Below, one piece after another: positions 57,101 through 64,000 of a DNA stretch of 64,000 nt; positions within the stretch are counted from its first letter, which is position 1, and every line of letters begins with the position of its first letter. Below the pieces are notes generated by a model. It was not told where the DNA came from, ran no database searches, and was given only the letters and a program-made list of their open reading frames with translations. A program made the translations under genes and the position numbers. The stretch is from Vibrio comitans (GTDB lineage Bacteria; Pseudomonadota; Gammaproteobacteria; Enterobacterales; Vibrionaceae), in assembly GCA_024346835.1 (NCBI GenBank), contig AP024867.1:1178001-1242000 (forward strand). Direction: 5' to 3'.

Positions 57101-57310
57101 GCGGGACTTCGCGTACGTCCTGTAATGATGACAGTAAGTACTATCATCATTGGTCTTATCCCAATAATGTACGGTGCTGGCACCGGCTCTGAGGTGATGC
57201 AACGTATCGCCGCTCCTATGATAGGCGGTATGACTTCTGCCTTGATATTAACCCTAGTAGTTCTTCCTGCAGTATTTAAACTGCTGAAATCACGAGAAAT
57301 CAAAAGATAA
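54188..57310 (+). CDS. cusA: CusA-like heavy-metal RND efflux pump
   Basis: This 1040-residue inner-membrane transporter has the 12-TM RND layout with two large periplasmic loops. Typical HME-RND elements are TPVDAIPDLSDVQVIIKT (residues 35-52), TM4 GAMVDGAIVMIENVHKH with the proton-relay aspartate, GSEFIPPLDEGDLMYMPTT, and the metal-pathway segment MPIKTRIDMLATGIKTP. It exports Cu(I) or Ag(I) by proton antiport with the CusB- and CusC-like partners. The GTG start has a perfect AAGGAGG site. Confidence 0.93.
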   Translation: MINAIIRWSIHNRFLVLVLTVFLTLGGLYSIKNTPVDAIPDLSDVQVIIKTSYPGQAPQVVEDQVTYPLTTAMLAVPGAETVRGYSFFGDSYVYIIFNDDTDMYWARSRVLEYLSQVAPNLPVNAKPTLGPDATGVGWIYSYVLQDKTGQHDLAELRTLQDWFLKFELQTVEGVSEIATVGGMVKQYQIQIDPAKLRAYDLTLQQVNQAISAGNQETGASVVEVAEAEHMVRTTGYLSSIEDIASLPLKVNAQGTPLLLGDIAEINLGPQMRRGISEFNGEGEAVGGVVVMRFGENASEVIERVKEKLEELKHSLPDGVEIVPTYDRSTLIDTAVENLWQKLLEEFLVVAIVCAMFLFHIRSSLVIALSLPVGILSAFIVMYWQGINANIMSLGGIAIAIGAMVDGAIVMIENVHKHVERTSLTDENRWQVIGKAAEEVGAPLFFSLMIITLSFVPVFALEGQEGKMFSPLAFTKTYAMAAAAGLAITLVPVLMGYFVRGNILPEHKNPVNRGLIGLYKPLLNLSLNYPKSTILVAIALMGSAYYPLTKVGSEFIPPLDEGDLMYMPTTYPGISIGKARELLQQTNKLIRTVPEVESVWGKVGRAETATDPAPLTMIETTIQLKPRSEWREGVTTESLRKEFDDLVKFPGLTNAWVMPIKTRIDMLATGIKTPIGIKVAGADLSVIEQIGADIERILSEVPGTASAYAERVAGGRYVTIDINRPKAARYGLNIQQVQQVISTAIGGMNVGETVEGLERYPINVRYPQKYRDSVENLKVLPLVTPNGARIALGDVADIRYEDGPPMIKTENARPNGWIFVDIEGRDLGSYVADAQQAVREQLELPAGYSLAWSGQYEYMERAKERLMVVVPITIAIIMLLLYFSFKRITEVLVIMATLPLAMVGGIWLLYALGFNFSIAVGVGFIALAGVAVEIGVIMLVYLNQAWHHTKLDAQESDRSLCLKDLSNSIREGAGLRVRPVMMTVSTIIIGLIPIMYGAGTGSEVMQRIAAPMIGGMTSALILTLVVLPAVFKLLKSREIKR

Positions 57311-57321
57311 GGAATCATATT

Positions 57322-57834
57322 ATGAAAAAATCGACTCTACTGTTTGCTACTTTGTTGGCGACAAATGTGGCTATTGCTAGTAGCGAGCACCACAATATGG
57401 ATCATTCTCAGATGGATCACTCAGAGATGGACCATAGCAAAATGGACCACTCGACCATGCACGGTTCAAGTAGTGTTGGCATGCCTGCAAAAGGCGCTAA
57501 ACCTGACAAGGTAGTACATGTACTTTTAGGGGATGACATGAGTATCAAGTTTAAGCGCGACGTCACAATAGAAGCTGATGACGTAGTGCAGTTTGTCGTG
57601 CTCAATACCGGAAAGATGGAGCACGAGTTTGTGATCGGCACAAATGCCGAGCATGCCGAGCACCGAGAAATGATGGAAACAATGAGTACCCACGACATGG
57701 AGAATTCCGTGGTGGTAGCTCCAGGCAAAGCAAAGCAAATCCTATGGCACTTTCATGGGGACTCAGAAGTAGAGCTAGCATGTAATATGCCGGGTCATTA
57801 TGAGGCGGGAATGGTTAAAAAACTCAGCTTGTAG
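57322..57834 (+). CDS. Periplasmic cupredoxin-like copper protein
   Basis: This 170-residue protein has a signal peptide (residues 1-20) and a low-complexity metal-binding stretch with four to five MDHS repeats (residues 26-45). A cupredoxin domain follows, with type 1 copper ligands H101 (KMEHEFVIG), C154, H159 and M164 (ACNMPGHYEAGM). It probably binds or buffers copper in the periplasm, or supplies it to the pump. The ATG lies 11 bases after the cusA stop with an AAGGAATC site, making it the last operon gene. Confidence 0.88.
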   Translation: MKKSTLLFATLLATNVAIASSEHHNMDHSQMDHSEMDHSKMDHSTMHGSSSVGMPAKGAKPDKVVHVLLGDDMSIKFKRDVTIEADDVVQFVVLNTGKMEHEFVIGTNAEHAEHREMMETMSTHDMENSVVVAPGKAKQILWHFHGDSEVELACNMPGHYEAGMVKKLSL

Positions 57835-57943
57835 CTGATGTTTTATAAGGAGTTATATTCAAGGGCTACGACGATAAGCTAAGTGTGCGCAGTTCAGGCT
57901 GTAGCTTCTTGATTTAGTTCTTTTGATCTAAACAACACAAGAG

Positions 57944-57969
57944 TCAGTTGGTCGATAACGACCAACTGA
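57944..57969. repeat. Perfect inverted repeat after copper operon
   Basis: TCAGTTGGTCG pairs exactly with CGACCAACTGA around a 4-base loop. No T-run follows, so it may be a factor-dependent or weak terminator, or an RNA 3' stabilising hairpin, rather than a classical intrinsic terminator. Confidence 0.55.
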
Positions 57970-58029
57970 TGCCCACACGGTGTGTTTTATAGTGTACTTT
58001 TCAACGCTAAGTAGTAGGGGAAAATAGCC

Positions 58030-58227
58030 CTATAACTTTGTTTTGGATTTATGTGAATCTAGCCAGGTTTGCAATGGGATTTCTCCCTTCTTCAATTTTG
58101 GTCCACGATATCTTTTCAATTTTCCAAGTTCTAGATCTATTCGGGGGACATAAGTGCGGTCGGGTCTGGAGCCTTTACGACGTGTGCTCTTATGAACGAT
58201 CAACGATTCAACGGTTAAGTTTTCCAC
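58030..58227 (-). CDS. Small basic hypothetical protein
   Basis: I do not recognise this 65-residue protein. It is strongly basic in the middle and C-terminus (STRRKGSRPDR, GKLKRYRGPKLKKGE, SHKSKTKL), with no signal peptide, which could suit nucleic-acid binding. Support for translation is GAGGT eight bases before the GTG start. The 3' end faces the copper operon. Confidence 0.5.
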   Translation of the reverse strand: MENLTVESLIVHKSTRRKGSRPDRTYVPRIDLELGKLKRYRGPKLKKGEIPLQTWLDSHKSKTKL

Positions 58228-58293
58228 TTTAGCGTACCTCAGAGTGCAAATTTTAAATGTGGGAATGTCATTATTTGTCTAAGTTACGACTGC

Positions 58294-58581
58294 TTAATCG
58301 TCGACGAATCCAAGCTGTCTAGCCTGCCTCAGCGCTGAACGAGGACTAGTGCTAGAACCGGATTGGAGAAGGTGGGTACATTTTAATAACTGACGACTAT
58401 CCAAGCGCCAGTCATGATCAACCAACTTGTTGATCTCTTGCGCCTCTGGCTTGGCGTCATTTTCTGTGTAGCGATCGAATAAATAGATGTAATAGATTGC
58501 TTTTGCCGTACGAATCTTGTGTTGGCAGTAAATAAAACTAATCAATAACACTAAGGAGAGATATATAAAAAGAATTAACAT
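58294..58581 (-). CDS. Small membrane-anchored hypothetical protein
   Basis: This 95-residue protein begins with a single hydrophobic segment (residues 2-18) and continues as a soluble, charged tail containing SGSSTSPRSALRQARQLGF. The family is not recognised. AGGA lies seven bases before the ATG. It sits between the small basic gene and chaA on the same strand. Confidence 0.5.
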   Translation of the reverse strand: MLILFIYLSLVLLISFIYCQHKIRTAKAIYYIYLFDRYTENDAKPEAQEINKLVDHDWRLDSRQLLKCTHLLQSGSSTSPRSALRQARQLGFVDD

Positions 58582-58716
58582 TTTAAAATCCTATATAAGA
58601 TGTAGCCGCATGACTGAAGTTTGCAGGTCAGCCTCGGCTTGAATAATCAACAGAAGTTTTTCAGCTTTGTTCTTTAAAGTTACAGAGCAAACAGCTTTGG
58701 TATTTTTGTTGTCACG

Positions 58717-59808
58717 TTACTCAAACATTAAGATGATGTAGGCGATGAATAGAATTAGATGAACAGTACCTGTGAGAGCGTTAGTCTTTCCGCTACTAAA
58801 GCTAATACCAGTCATTACTAAAGTAGTTACCAATAACACTGCTTCTGCTGGCTCAAGGCCTAGTACTATAGGCTCTGCAAGGACCTGTGAGATCAGCAAA
58901 ACAGCAGGAACGGTTAGCGCGATAGTGGCGAGTACCGAACCAAAATACAGATTCATCGCACGCTGTAATTGATTATTTAAGGCTGCTTTTCCGGCACCGA
59001 CGGCTTCAGGAGCCAGTATTAAGATGGCAACAATTAAGCCCCCAAGAGCTTGTGGTGCACCTAATTTGGCAATTGCTCCATCGATAGGAATCGCTATGCT
59101 CTTCGCCATCAAGATCACGACACCTAAGTGCGCAACTAGCATGATTGAGTGGTAGAGGTTGCTACGCATAGGTCCATGAAACTCATGCTCATCATGATGA
59201 CGGTCATCAACAAAGAAATGCGTATGGCTTTTGGTTTGAATGTATAAAAATACGGAGTACACCACGACGGACGCAAACACTAAGGTAATAGTCAAAGCTA
59301 ATGACATTGCCCCTGAGTGATCGACTGCGGTGAAGTTGGGTAGTACTAAACACAAAATTGCTAATGGAGTGATCACTACAAGGTATGATTTAAGCCCATC
59401 TAGATTGTAGTCTTGAGTGTGGTGCTTCATGCCTCCAATTAATAATGTGATTCCAACTAGGCCATTTAGGACCGCCATAACAACAGCAAACATGGTGTCT
59501 CTGGCTAACAATGGGTTTGCGTCCCCTGTTAACATGACCGAAGAAATCATCACGACTTCAAGTGAAATGACCGATAGTGTAAGGATTAAGGTACCGTAAG
59601 GGTCACCTAATTTAATTGCGAGTGCGTCTGAGTGGCGAACAACAGCAAAAATTGCTGCCATTGCTACGACAAACAAAATCACCGTTAGGCTGATCCCTTC
59701 GAAGGAAGATAGTTCGGTAGCCAAAACTGAGTCACCGCCGCTTTTGAAAAATACAACCGTAAGCGCAGCGATAAACAAGACATACTCTTGCTTTATGAAA
59801 TTTCTCAT
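58717..59808 (-). CDS. chaA: ChaA-type calcium/sodium:proton antiporter
   Basis: This 363-residue CaCA-superfamily antiporter has about 11 membrane segments and two conserved inverted motifs: GDPYGTLILTLSVISLEV (residues 68-85, with E84) and ILAPEAVGAGKAALNNQLQR (residues 264-283, with E268). A His/Asp-rich cytoplasmic loop at 194-211 (SHTHFFVDDRHHDEHEF) could bind cations. It expels Ca2+, Na+ or K+ in exchange for protons. The ATG is preceded by AGGGGCGAC. A 48-bp tandem octamer repeat lies about 155-200 bases upstream, possibly in its promoter region. Confidence 0.9.
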   Translation of the reverse strand: MRNFIKQEYVLFIAALTVVFFKSGGDSVLATELSSFEGISLTVILFVVAMAAIFAVVRHSDALAIKLGDPYGTLILTLSVISLEVVMISSVMLTGDANPLLARDTMFAVVMAVLNGLVGITLLIGGMKHHTQDYNLDGLKSYLVVITPLAILCLVLPNFTAVDHSGAMSLALTITLVFASVVVYSVFLYIQTKSHTHFFVDDRHHDEHEFHGPMRSNLYHSIMLVAHLGVVILMAKSIAIPIDGAIAKLGAPQALGGLIVAILILAPEAVGAGKAALNNQLQRAMNLYFGSVLATIALTVPAVLLISQVLAEPIVLGLEPAEAVLLVTTLVMTGISFSSGKTNALTGTVHLILFIAYIILMFE

Positions 59809-59962
59809 ATTGTCGCCCCTTGTTTAAATAATGGAGCAACACAAGTCGGCCGTCTTTTGTCGCCATGATTAAGGTGACAATGTGAAATAGAGTGGGGTAG
59901 TGGATTCATTAGAAATCCTGATATCTAGTTTGATATGTCTGACTAACAACCCAAAACTTATA

Positions 59963-60010
59963 CTGACGTACTGACGTACTGACGTACTGACGTACTGACG
60001 TACTGACGTA
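59963..60010. repeat. Perfect 6 x 8-bp tandem repeat (CTGACGTA)
   Basis: Six exact copies of CTGACGTA run without interruption. The unit contains the palindromic step TACGTCAGTA-like overlap TGACGT. It lies between the 3' end of a small membrane-protein gene and the start of chaA, in the upstream region of the latter. Eight is not a multiple of three, but no frame crosses it, so copy-number change would alter promoter spacing rather than reading frame. Confidence 0.9.
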
Positions 60011-60092
60011 TTAGAGTACAGTTGTATCGTTTTGGGGGTTTATCAGAGTGAAGACGCGAAACGTCGCTCAGAGAAACTCTGAGTTATCAAAC

Positions 60093-60548
60093 TCAAGCAG
60101 ACAGAGGTAATCTCTGCGAGTAGAGGGTATTCCCGTCCTTCCAGCCGGAAATACGAGACTTGGATGAGGAAACTTGTCCGCTCCAGTGCAGGTAGGCAGG
60201 AATGAGGGCGAATACTAGGGTTGCTAGCAGGAGTAAAGGTGGCGCAGCAAATGCGACCAAAAGGTGGTATGACGCAGTGAAATCTCGTTCAGCCCCATCG
60301 ATATGGCATATACCGCGTCGCGGAGTAGTACAGTAATTGGCACTATACTCATCGTTGAAAAAGGTCGTGCCACTGTCATTGTTTTGTTCAAGACTAGAGA
60401 CTTGCGACTGGCTTTGAATTTCTGCGATGGAGTGTGTTTGACTGACTGTAGTGAGTTTATCTTGATCTGGATATGCGTGAGCAACAACGGTGTGCAGGCA
60501 CACAGTCACAAAGGCGACAACAATAAATGTAATGCAGCGCTTTAACAC
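60093..60548 (-). CDS. Secreted or membrane-anchored hypothetical protein
   Basis: I do not recognise this 151-residue protein. It has a signal peptide (hydrophobic residues 6-22, cleavage near AHA-YP) and a Ser/Gln/Asn-rich stretch. A short cysteine-containing segment (YCTTPRRGICHIDG) may form a disulfide. A second hydrophobic helix follows (about 97-120), then a basic cytoplasmic tail. This topology suits a single-pass periplasmic-facing protein. The start is GTG with a GGGAC site. Confidence 0.5.
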   Translation of the reverse strand: MLKRCITFIVVAFVTVCLHTVVAHAYPDQDKLTTVSQTHSIAEIQSQSQVSSLEQNNDSGTTFFNDEYSANYCTTPRRGICHIDGAERDFTASYHLLVAFAAPPLLLLATLVFALIPAYLHWSGQVSSSKSRISGWKDGNTLYSQRLPLSA

Positions 60549-60662
60549 TCAACGTCCCATGATTGGTTAGATAAATAAAAACTCTTCGCGAGTATACAAG
60601 AACAGTGGTCTGATGTGCTGGTCATCCCCCTACGAATTGTTAGTAAATATTTCACGACCAAT

Positions 60663-60696
60663 TAAAGAAAAACCCTAGCCTTGCGACTAGGGTTGT
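60663..60696 (-). terminator. Intrinsic terminator of symporter gene
   Basis: Read on the minus strand, AACCCTAG and CTAGGGTT pair around an 8-base loop and are followed by TTTCTTT, just after the symporter stop. Confidence 0.8.
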
Positions 60697-60717
60697 GAGC
60701 GTCTTAGACGAAGAATA

Positions 60718-62475
60718 TTAAGACTGAGAAGCTAACTTTTGATGTCCTTTGTTAGCAGCGGTTACCAACAGCACACCGACAATCAGTACTAGTGAACCAC
60801 ACAGTAAGAACAACATACGGCCCATAGGCTCGTTGGGAATAAGCGCCATTGCAAGGATACCGAAACCAGCGACACAGATTAAATTACCTAGCATGCTGCG
60901 TTGTTTAGTATCAAGGTTTTGTTGCTCTTCAGATTCTGCAACCACCGGAGTGTTCCAGTTTTCAAACAGTTGAGCGACTTGCTCTTCGCGTTCCGCGCTG
61001 CGGCATTTTTTACCTCGATAAGCGTAAGCGATAGTGAGGAAGAAACCACCAGTAAAGACGACGTGTGCAGCCAGGCTCAAGGTCACCTTCAAATCAGCCC
61101 ATTCACGTACCGTCAATGCTTGCTCCATATTAAGCATATTCTCAATATGATGTGCTTCTAGCGAAATACCAAAAATAAACGAAACTATGCCACCAACGAT
61201 TAGTGTTGCCCATGCAGACCAATCTGGCGTGTTACGAATCATCATTCCCAACAAAATCGGGATAAGCATTGGGAAGCCAATCAGCGCACCTACATTAAGC
61301 ACGATGTCGAATAGGCTCAGATCACGAAGGGAATTAATAAAGAGGCCAATTCCAATAATAATAAAGCTCATTAGTACCGTGGTTAATTTACTAACCAACA
61401 TCAACTCTTTTTCAGATGCCTTTGGTCTAAGGATTGGATTGTAGAAGTTAATCACGAAGATGCCTGCATTACGGTTTAAACCAGAATCCATTGAAGACAT
61501 GGTCGCCGCGAACATTGCCGACATAAGCAAACCAACCATTCCAGCAGGCATTAGCTTTTGTACAAAGGCTAGATAGGCAGCATCACTTCCTACGTCGTAA
61601 CTTGATGCAAAATCAGGCATAAATGCAGCTACATACCAAGGAGGTAGGAACCAAATTACTGGGCCGATTAGCATCAGAGCACATGCTAAGCCCGCAGCCT
61701 TACGGGCGTTGTGGCTATCTTTAGCACATAAGTAGCGGTAGGCGTTTATGCTGTTATTCATGACTCCAAATTGCTTGATGAAGATAAAGACAACCCAAAG
61801 TATGAAAATACTCATGTAGTTGAGGTTATTGCCGACAAAGAATTCACCTTCAAAGTTTGAGACAATATTACCGATCCCACCACCGTAGAAGTAAGCTGCA
61901 ATCGCACAGGTAATGGTTACCGCCATAATGACCAGCATTTGCATAAAGTCTGAGGCGACAACAGCCCAAGAACCACCAGTCACTGCCATAAGCATCAGTA
62001 CGATACCGGTTACAACAATGGTTGCTTCCATTGGAATATTGAACACAGCAGCAACAAAGATCGCCAGACCATTTAGCCAAATGCCTGATGAAATCATGCT
62101 ATCAGGTAAGCCTGCCCAGGTAAAAAACTGCTCGGAAGTCTTGCCAAATCGAATCCGCACTGCATCAATGGCTGTTACAACACGCAACTGTCTGAACTTT
62201 GGGGCAAAGTAAAGGTAGTTGCAGAAATAGCCAAAAGCATTGGCTAAGAAGAGTATGACCACCACAAAGCCATCTTCAAATGCACGACCTGCGGCACCCG
62301 TAAATGTCCAGGCGGAGAACTGAGTCATGAATGCTGTTGCACCCACCATCCACCATAGCATCTTGCCACCACCACGGAAGTAATCACTCGTTGAAGTCGT
62401 GAATTTTCGGAACATCCACCCTATTGCTATTAAGAATAAAAAATAAGCAAGAACTACGATTGTATCAATAGTCAC
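60718..62475 (-). CDS. Sodium:solute symporter (SSS family)
   Basis: This 585-residue protein has about 14 membrane segments. SSS family motifs are SDYFRGGGKMLWWMVGATAF and then FMTQFSAWTFTGAAG near the N-terminus, WLNGLAIFVAA, and FAATMSSMDSGLNRNAGIF, where the TM8 serines bind sodium. The C-terminal 100 residues include a soluble loop and two more helices. The substrate is not determined; Vibrio SSS proteins of this size include sugar, oligosaccharide and organic-acid carriers. I chose GTG 62475, which has AGAGGTG six bases upstream; an earlier in-frame GTG at 62484 lies within that ribosome site. Confidence 0.85.
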   Translation of the reverse strand: MTIDTIVVLAYFLFLIAIGWMFRKFTTSTSDYFRGGGKMLWWMVGATAFMTQFSAWTFTGAAGRAFEDGFVVVILFLANAFGYFCNYLYFAPKFRQLRVVTAIDAVRIRFGKTSEQFFTWAGLPDSMISSGIWLNGLAIFVAAVFNIPMEATIVVTGIVLMLMAVTGGSWAVVASDFMQMLVIMAVTITCAIAAYFYGGGIGNIVSNFEGEFFVGNNLNYMSIFILWVVFIFIKQFGVMNNSINAYRYLCAKDSHNARKAAGLACALMLIGPVIWFLPPWYVAAFMPDFASSYDVGSDAAYLAFVQKLMPAGMVGLLMSAMFAATMSSMDSGLNRNAGIFVINFYNPILRPKASEKELMLVSKLTTVLMSFIIIGIGLFINSLRDLSLFDIVLNVGALIGFPMLIPILLGMMIRNTPDWSAWATLIVGGIVSFIFGISLEAHHIENMLNMEQALTVREWADLKVTLSLAAHVVFTGGFFLTIAYAYRGKKCRSAEREEQVAQLFENWNTPVVAESEEQQNLDTKQRSMLGNLICVAGFGILAMALIPNEPMGRMLFLLCGSLVLIVGVLLVTAANKGHQKLASQS

Positions 62476-63166
62476 AATTAACACCTCTGTGTATCAGTTA
62501 CATTCGACAGCAAAGGCTACGCTTCAGTTTGGTGCTTTAATACTACAAAATAAACGTATCGTGACTATTAACACGCAATTATTTAACTTGTTGTTTTTAA
62601 AGGGTATATGGCGTTAATTTAGGTGTTGATGCTGTAAATTTAGGTTAATTTATCTTGATTGGTATAGTTATTTATATTTTTGCTTTACTAGGCGTTTGCT
62701 AACGGTGTTTTGCTATTATCAGCGGCACAGATAAAGCAAGGCCAACAGTTATAATAAGAAGGGGGAGCAGTTATTCAGGACGGGATAATAAAAGCGCTTG
62801 GGCTGTTACAGTTGCCTTGTAGTGCAAAGTTAAAAGTCACAAGCATGTCTGTAGTTTGGTAATGCTTCACTATCAAAGGGACAATCGATAATCTATTAGT
62901 AAAAGTGCTGTTACTCCAACTATCTATGTTCACTCTTGTTGTACTGTAGTGGGCAATGCGCTTCTATCTCTTGCTCGTTTTTGTCTTAGCTATGCTGTGA
63001 TTGATGCTGTTAATTATTCTGGCTCATTATTTACTCAGAATTCATTTGTTGTATATATGTTGCGGTTGTTTTTCTTGTTTGATGCAAAAAAGATGAAGGG
63101 TTATGTCTGCGTAACCTGTAGAATCATCTAAACTACCTTTAGTAGATTGTATTACAAGGACTTTTC
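62476..63166. other. Intergenic region, about 690 bp
   Basis: This AT-rich region separates two divergent membrane-protein genes. A 60-codon frame at 62949-63131 lacks a ribosome site and a plausible protein composition. I see no operator or RNA element that I can name. Confidence 0.45.
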
Positions 63167-64000
63167 ATGAACTCTTCACAAGATTTTTCTAGGCAAGCAA
63201 TAGATGCTTTTATCAAAATAATCATCGTCGGTATGCTTCTTTTTTGGTGTGCGCAAATTTTAAAGCCTTTTGCTTTGTTGGTTATTTGGGGCGCAATTAT
63301 TGCGACGGCACTATTTCCTTTAGTTAAGGGAGTCCAGAATAAAACCGGCTTATCTCAAGGTAAAGCCAGTTGGTTATTATCTTTAACGGGTGTGCTCTTA
63401 TTAGTTGTTCCCGCTTATCTTATTGGTGATAGCTTATTTAGTAGCGCTGGTGATGTGTATCAGCAAATTCAAGAGGGTACCTTAGAGCTTAGACCGCCAT
63501 CGGAAAGTATTAAGTCATGGCCATTAGTCGGTGAGAAGCTTTATTCTACCTTGCTAAGCTTTTCATCAAACCTCGCTAACGCAATGCTAGAGCATTCCGA
63601 TCAGGTTAAAAGCGTTCTGGGTTCAGTAGCGTCGGCAATTGGTAGTGTTGGTGGTAGTGTATTGCAGTTTGTGATTTCACTATTAATCGCGGGCATCTTT
63701 ATGAGTAATGCTCAAGCCTGTGAGAAGTCTTTTCAGCAAATTTCGGTGCGTCTAGCAGGTGAGTATGGTGCTCAATTTACCAAATTGTCAGTAGCGACTG
63801 TACGCAGTGTTGTGCAAGGTGTTATCGGCGTCGCGGTGACTCAGTCAATCATGGCGGGTATCGGTCTTTATTTCGCGGATATTCCTTTTGCCGGTCTATG
63901 GATGCTAGCTGTATTGATCGTTGCCATTATCCAACTTCCGCCAATCTTGGCTTTAATTCCCGCCTTAATCTTTGCTTGGACGACTGATTCAACGTTAGTG
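63167..64000 (+). CDS. AI-2E family transporter (PerM/YdiK-like), 5' part
   Basis: The first 278 codons of this gene are open to the window's right edge. The start ATG has AAGGA six bases upstream. The protein has early membrane segments (residues about 16-32, 35-51, 66-84), an amphipathic periplasmic or cytoplasmic stretch, then further helices. These include VVQGVIGVAVTQSIMAGIGL and IIQLPPILALIPALIF, hallmarks of the AI-2E exporter family (PF01594). Members have been linked to autoinducer-2 export or to Na+/H+ exchange, and the substrate cannot be decided here. Confidence 0.85.
   Translation, partial: MNSSQDFSRQAIDAFIKIIIVGMLLFWCAQILKPFALLVIWGAIIATALFPLVKGVQNKTGLSQGKASWLLSLTGVLLLVVPAYLIGDSLFSSAGDVYQQIQEGTLELRPPSESIKSWPLVGEKLYSTLLSFSSNLANAMLEHSDQVKSVLGSVASAIGSVGGSVLQFVISLLIAGIFMSNAQACEKSFQQISVRLAGEYGAQFTKLSVATVRSVVQGVIGVAVTQSIMAGIGLYFADIPFAGLWMLAVLIVAIIQLPPILALIPALIFAWTTDSTLV

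Noticed and set aside
62949..63131. A 60-codon frame before the AI-2E family gene
   Set aside because: No ribosome site and no recognisable features; it lies in AT-rich intergenic DNA.
1..64000. Mobile element, integron or prophage
   Set aside because: I found no transposase, integrase, attC-like array, tRNA-adjacent integration site or phage gene; the accessory-looking adhesin alone does not show transfer boundaries.

Overview
The window looks like chromosomal DNA from a marine gammaproteobacterium, most likely a Vibrio. The evidence is moderate-to-low GC with typical gammaproteobacterial ribosome sites, a giant type I secreted adhesin built from the 'T1SS-143' repeats known mainly from Vibrionaceae, and Vibrio-like GlgC, PyrC, GlpK, NadE, PpiC and YfcZ/YiiS proteins. 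I see no tRNA, rRNA, CRISPR array, insertion sequence, integrase or phage gene. The genus and any chromosome assignment are inferences from gene content.

Layout. 1-5.9 kb: the 3' end of a GH2 beta-mannosidase, a TSUP permease, a small CBM48 glycogen-binding protein, a membrane protein fused to a spermidine-synthase-like domain, and a small unknown gene. 5.9-7.2 kb: an AT-rich stretch of about 1.3 kb with no gene, leading into 7.2-26.5 kb, one 6,432-residue secreted adhesin. It has an N-terminal retention module with a dialanine site, 24 tandem units of about 138 residues plus one divergent unit, further Ig/cadherin-like units, RTX nonapeptides and a C-terminal secretion signal. No type I secretion or LapD/LapG-like gene is nearby. 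26.7-30.6 kb: a LonB-type protease, a methyltransferase and a MaoC-type hydratase.

30.7-39.4 kb has a phosphate theme. It holds a PstS-like binding protein with a possible Pho box, a DUF3024 protein, glgC, a two-gene module (membrane-anchored PhnD-like binding protein plus a two-TM protein with a winged-helix-like C-terminus), and two tandem alkaline phosphatases behind a well-placed Pho box. The first phosphatase has lost most of its catalytic residues; the second, a lipoprotein, keeps them. 39.7-50.3 kb is mostly housekeeping: glpK, pyrC, a MOSC protein, nadE divergent from a NadD-like gene, a cupin regulator-like protein, an acyltransferase with a FadR-like operator, a YfcZ-like protein, a TetR regulator, ppiC and a DUF1566 protein behind a Fur-like site.

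50.6-57.8 kb is a copper/silver efflux operon: a Cys/Met/His-rich secreted protein, CusC-, CusB- and CusA-like proteins, and a secreted cupredoxin. 58-64 kb holds two small unknown genes, a ChaA-type antiporter with a perfect 6 x 8-bp tandem repeat upstream, an unknown membrane protein, a sodium:solute symporter and the start of an AI-2E/PerM-family transporter cut by the window end.
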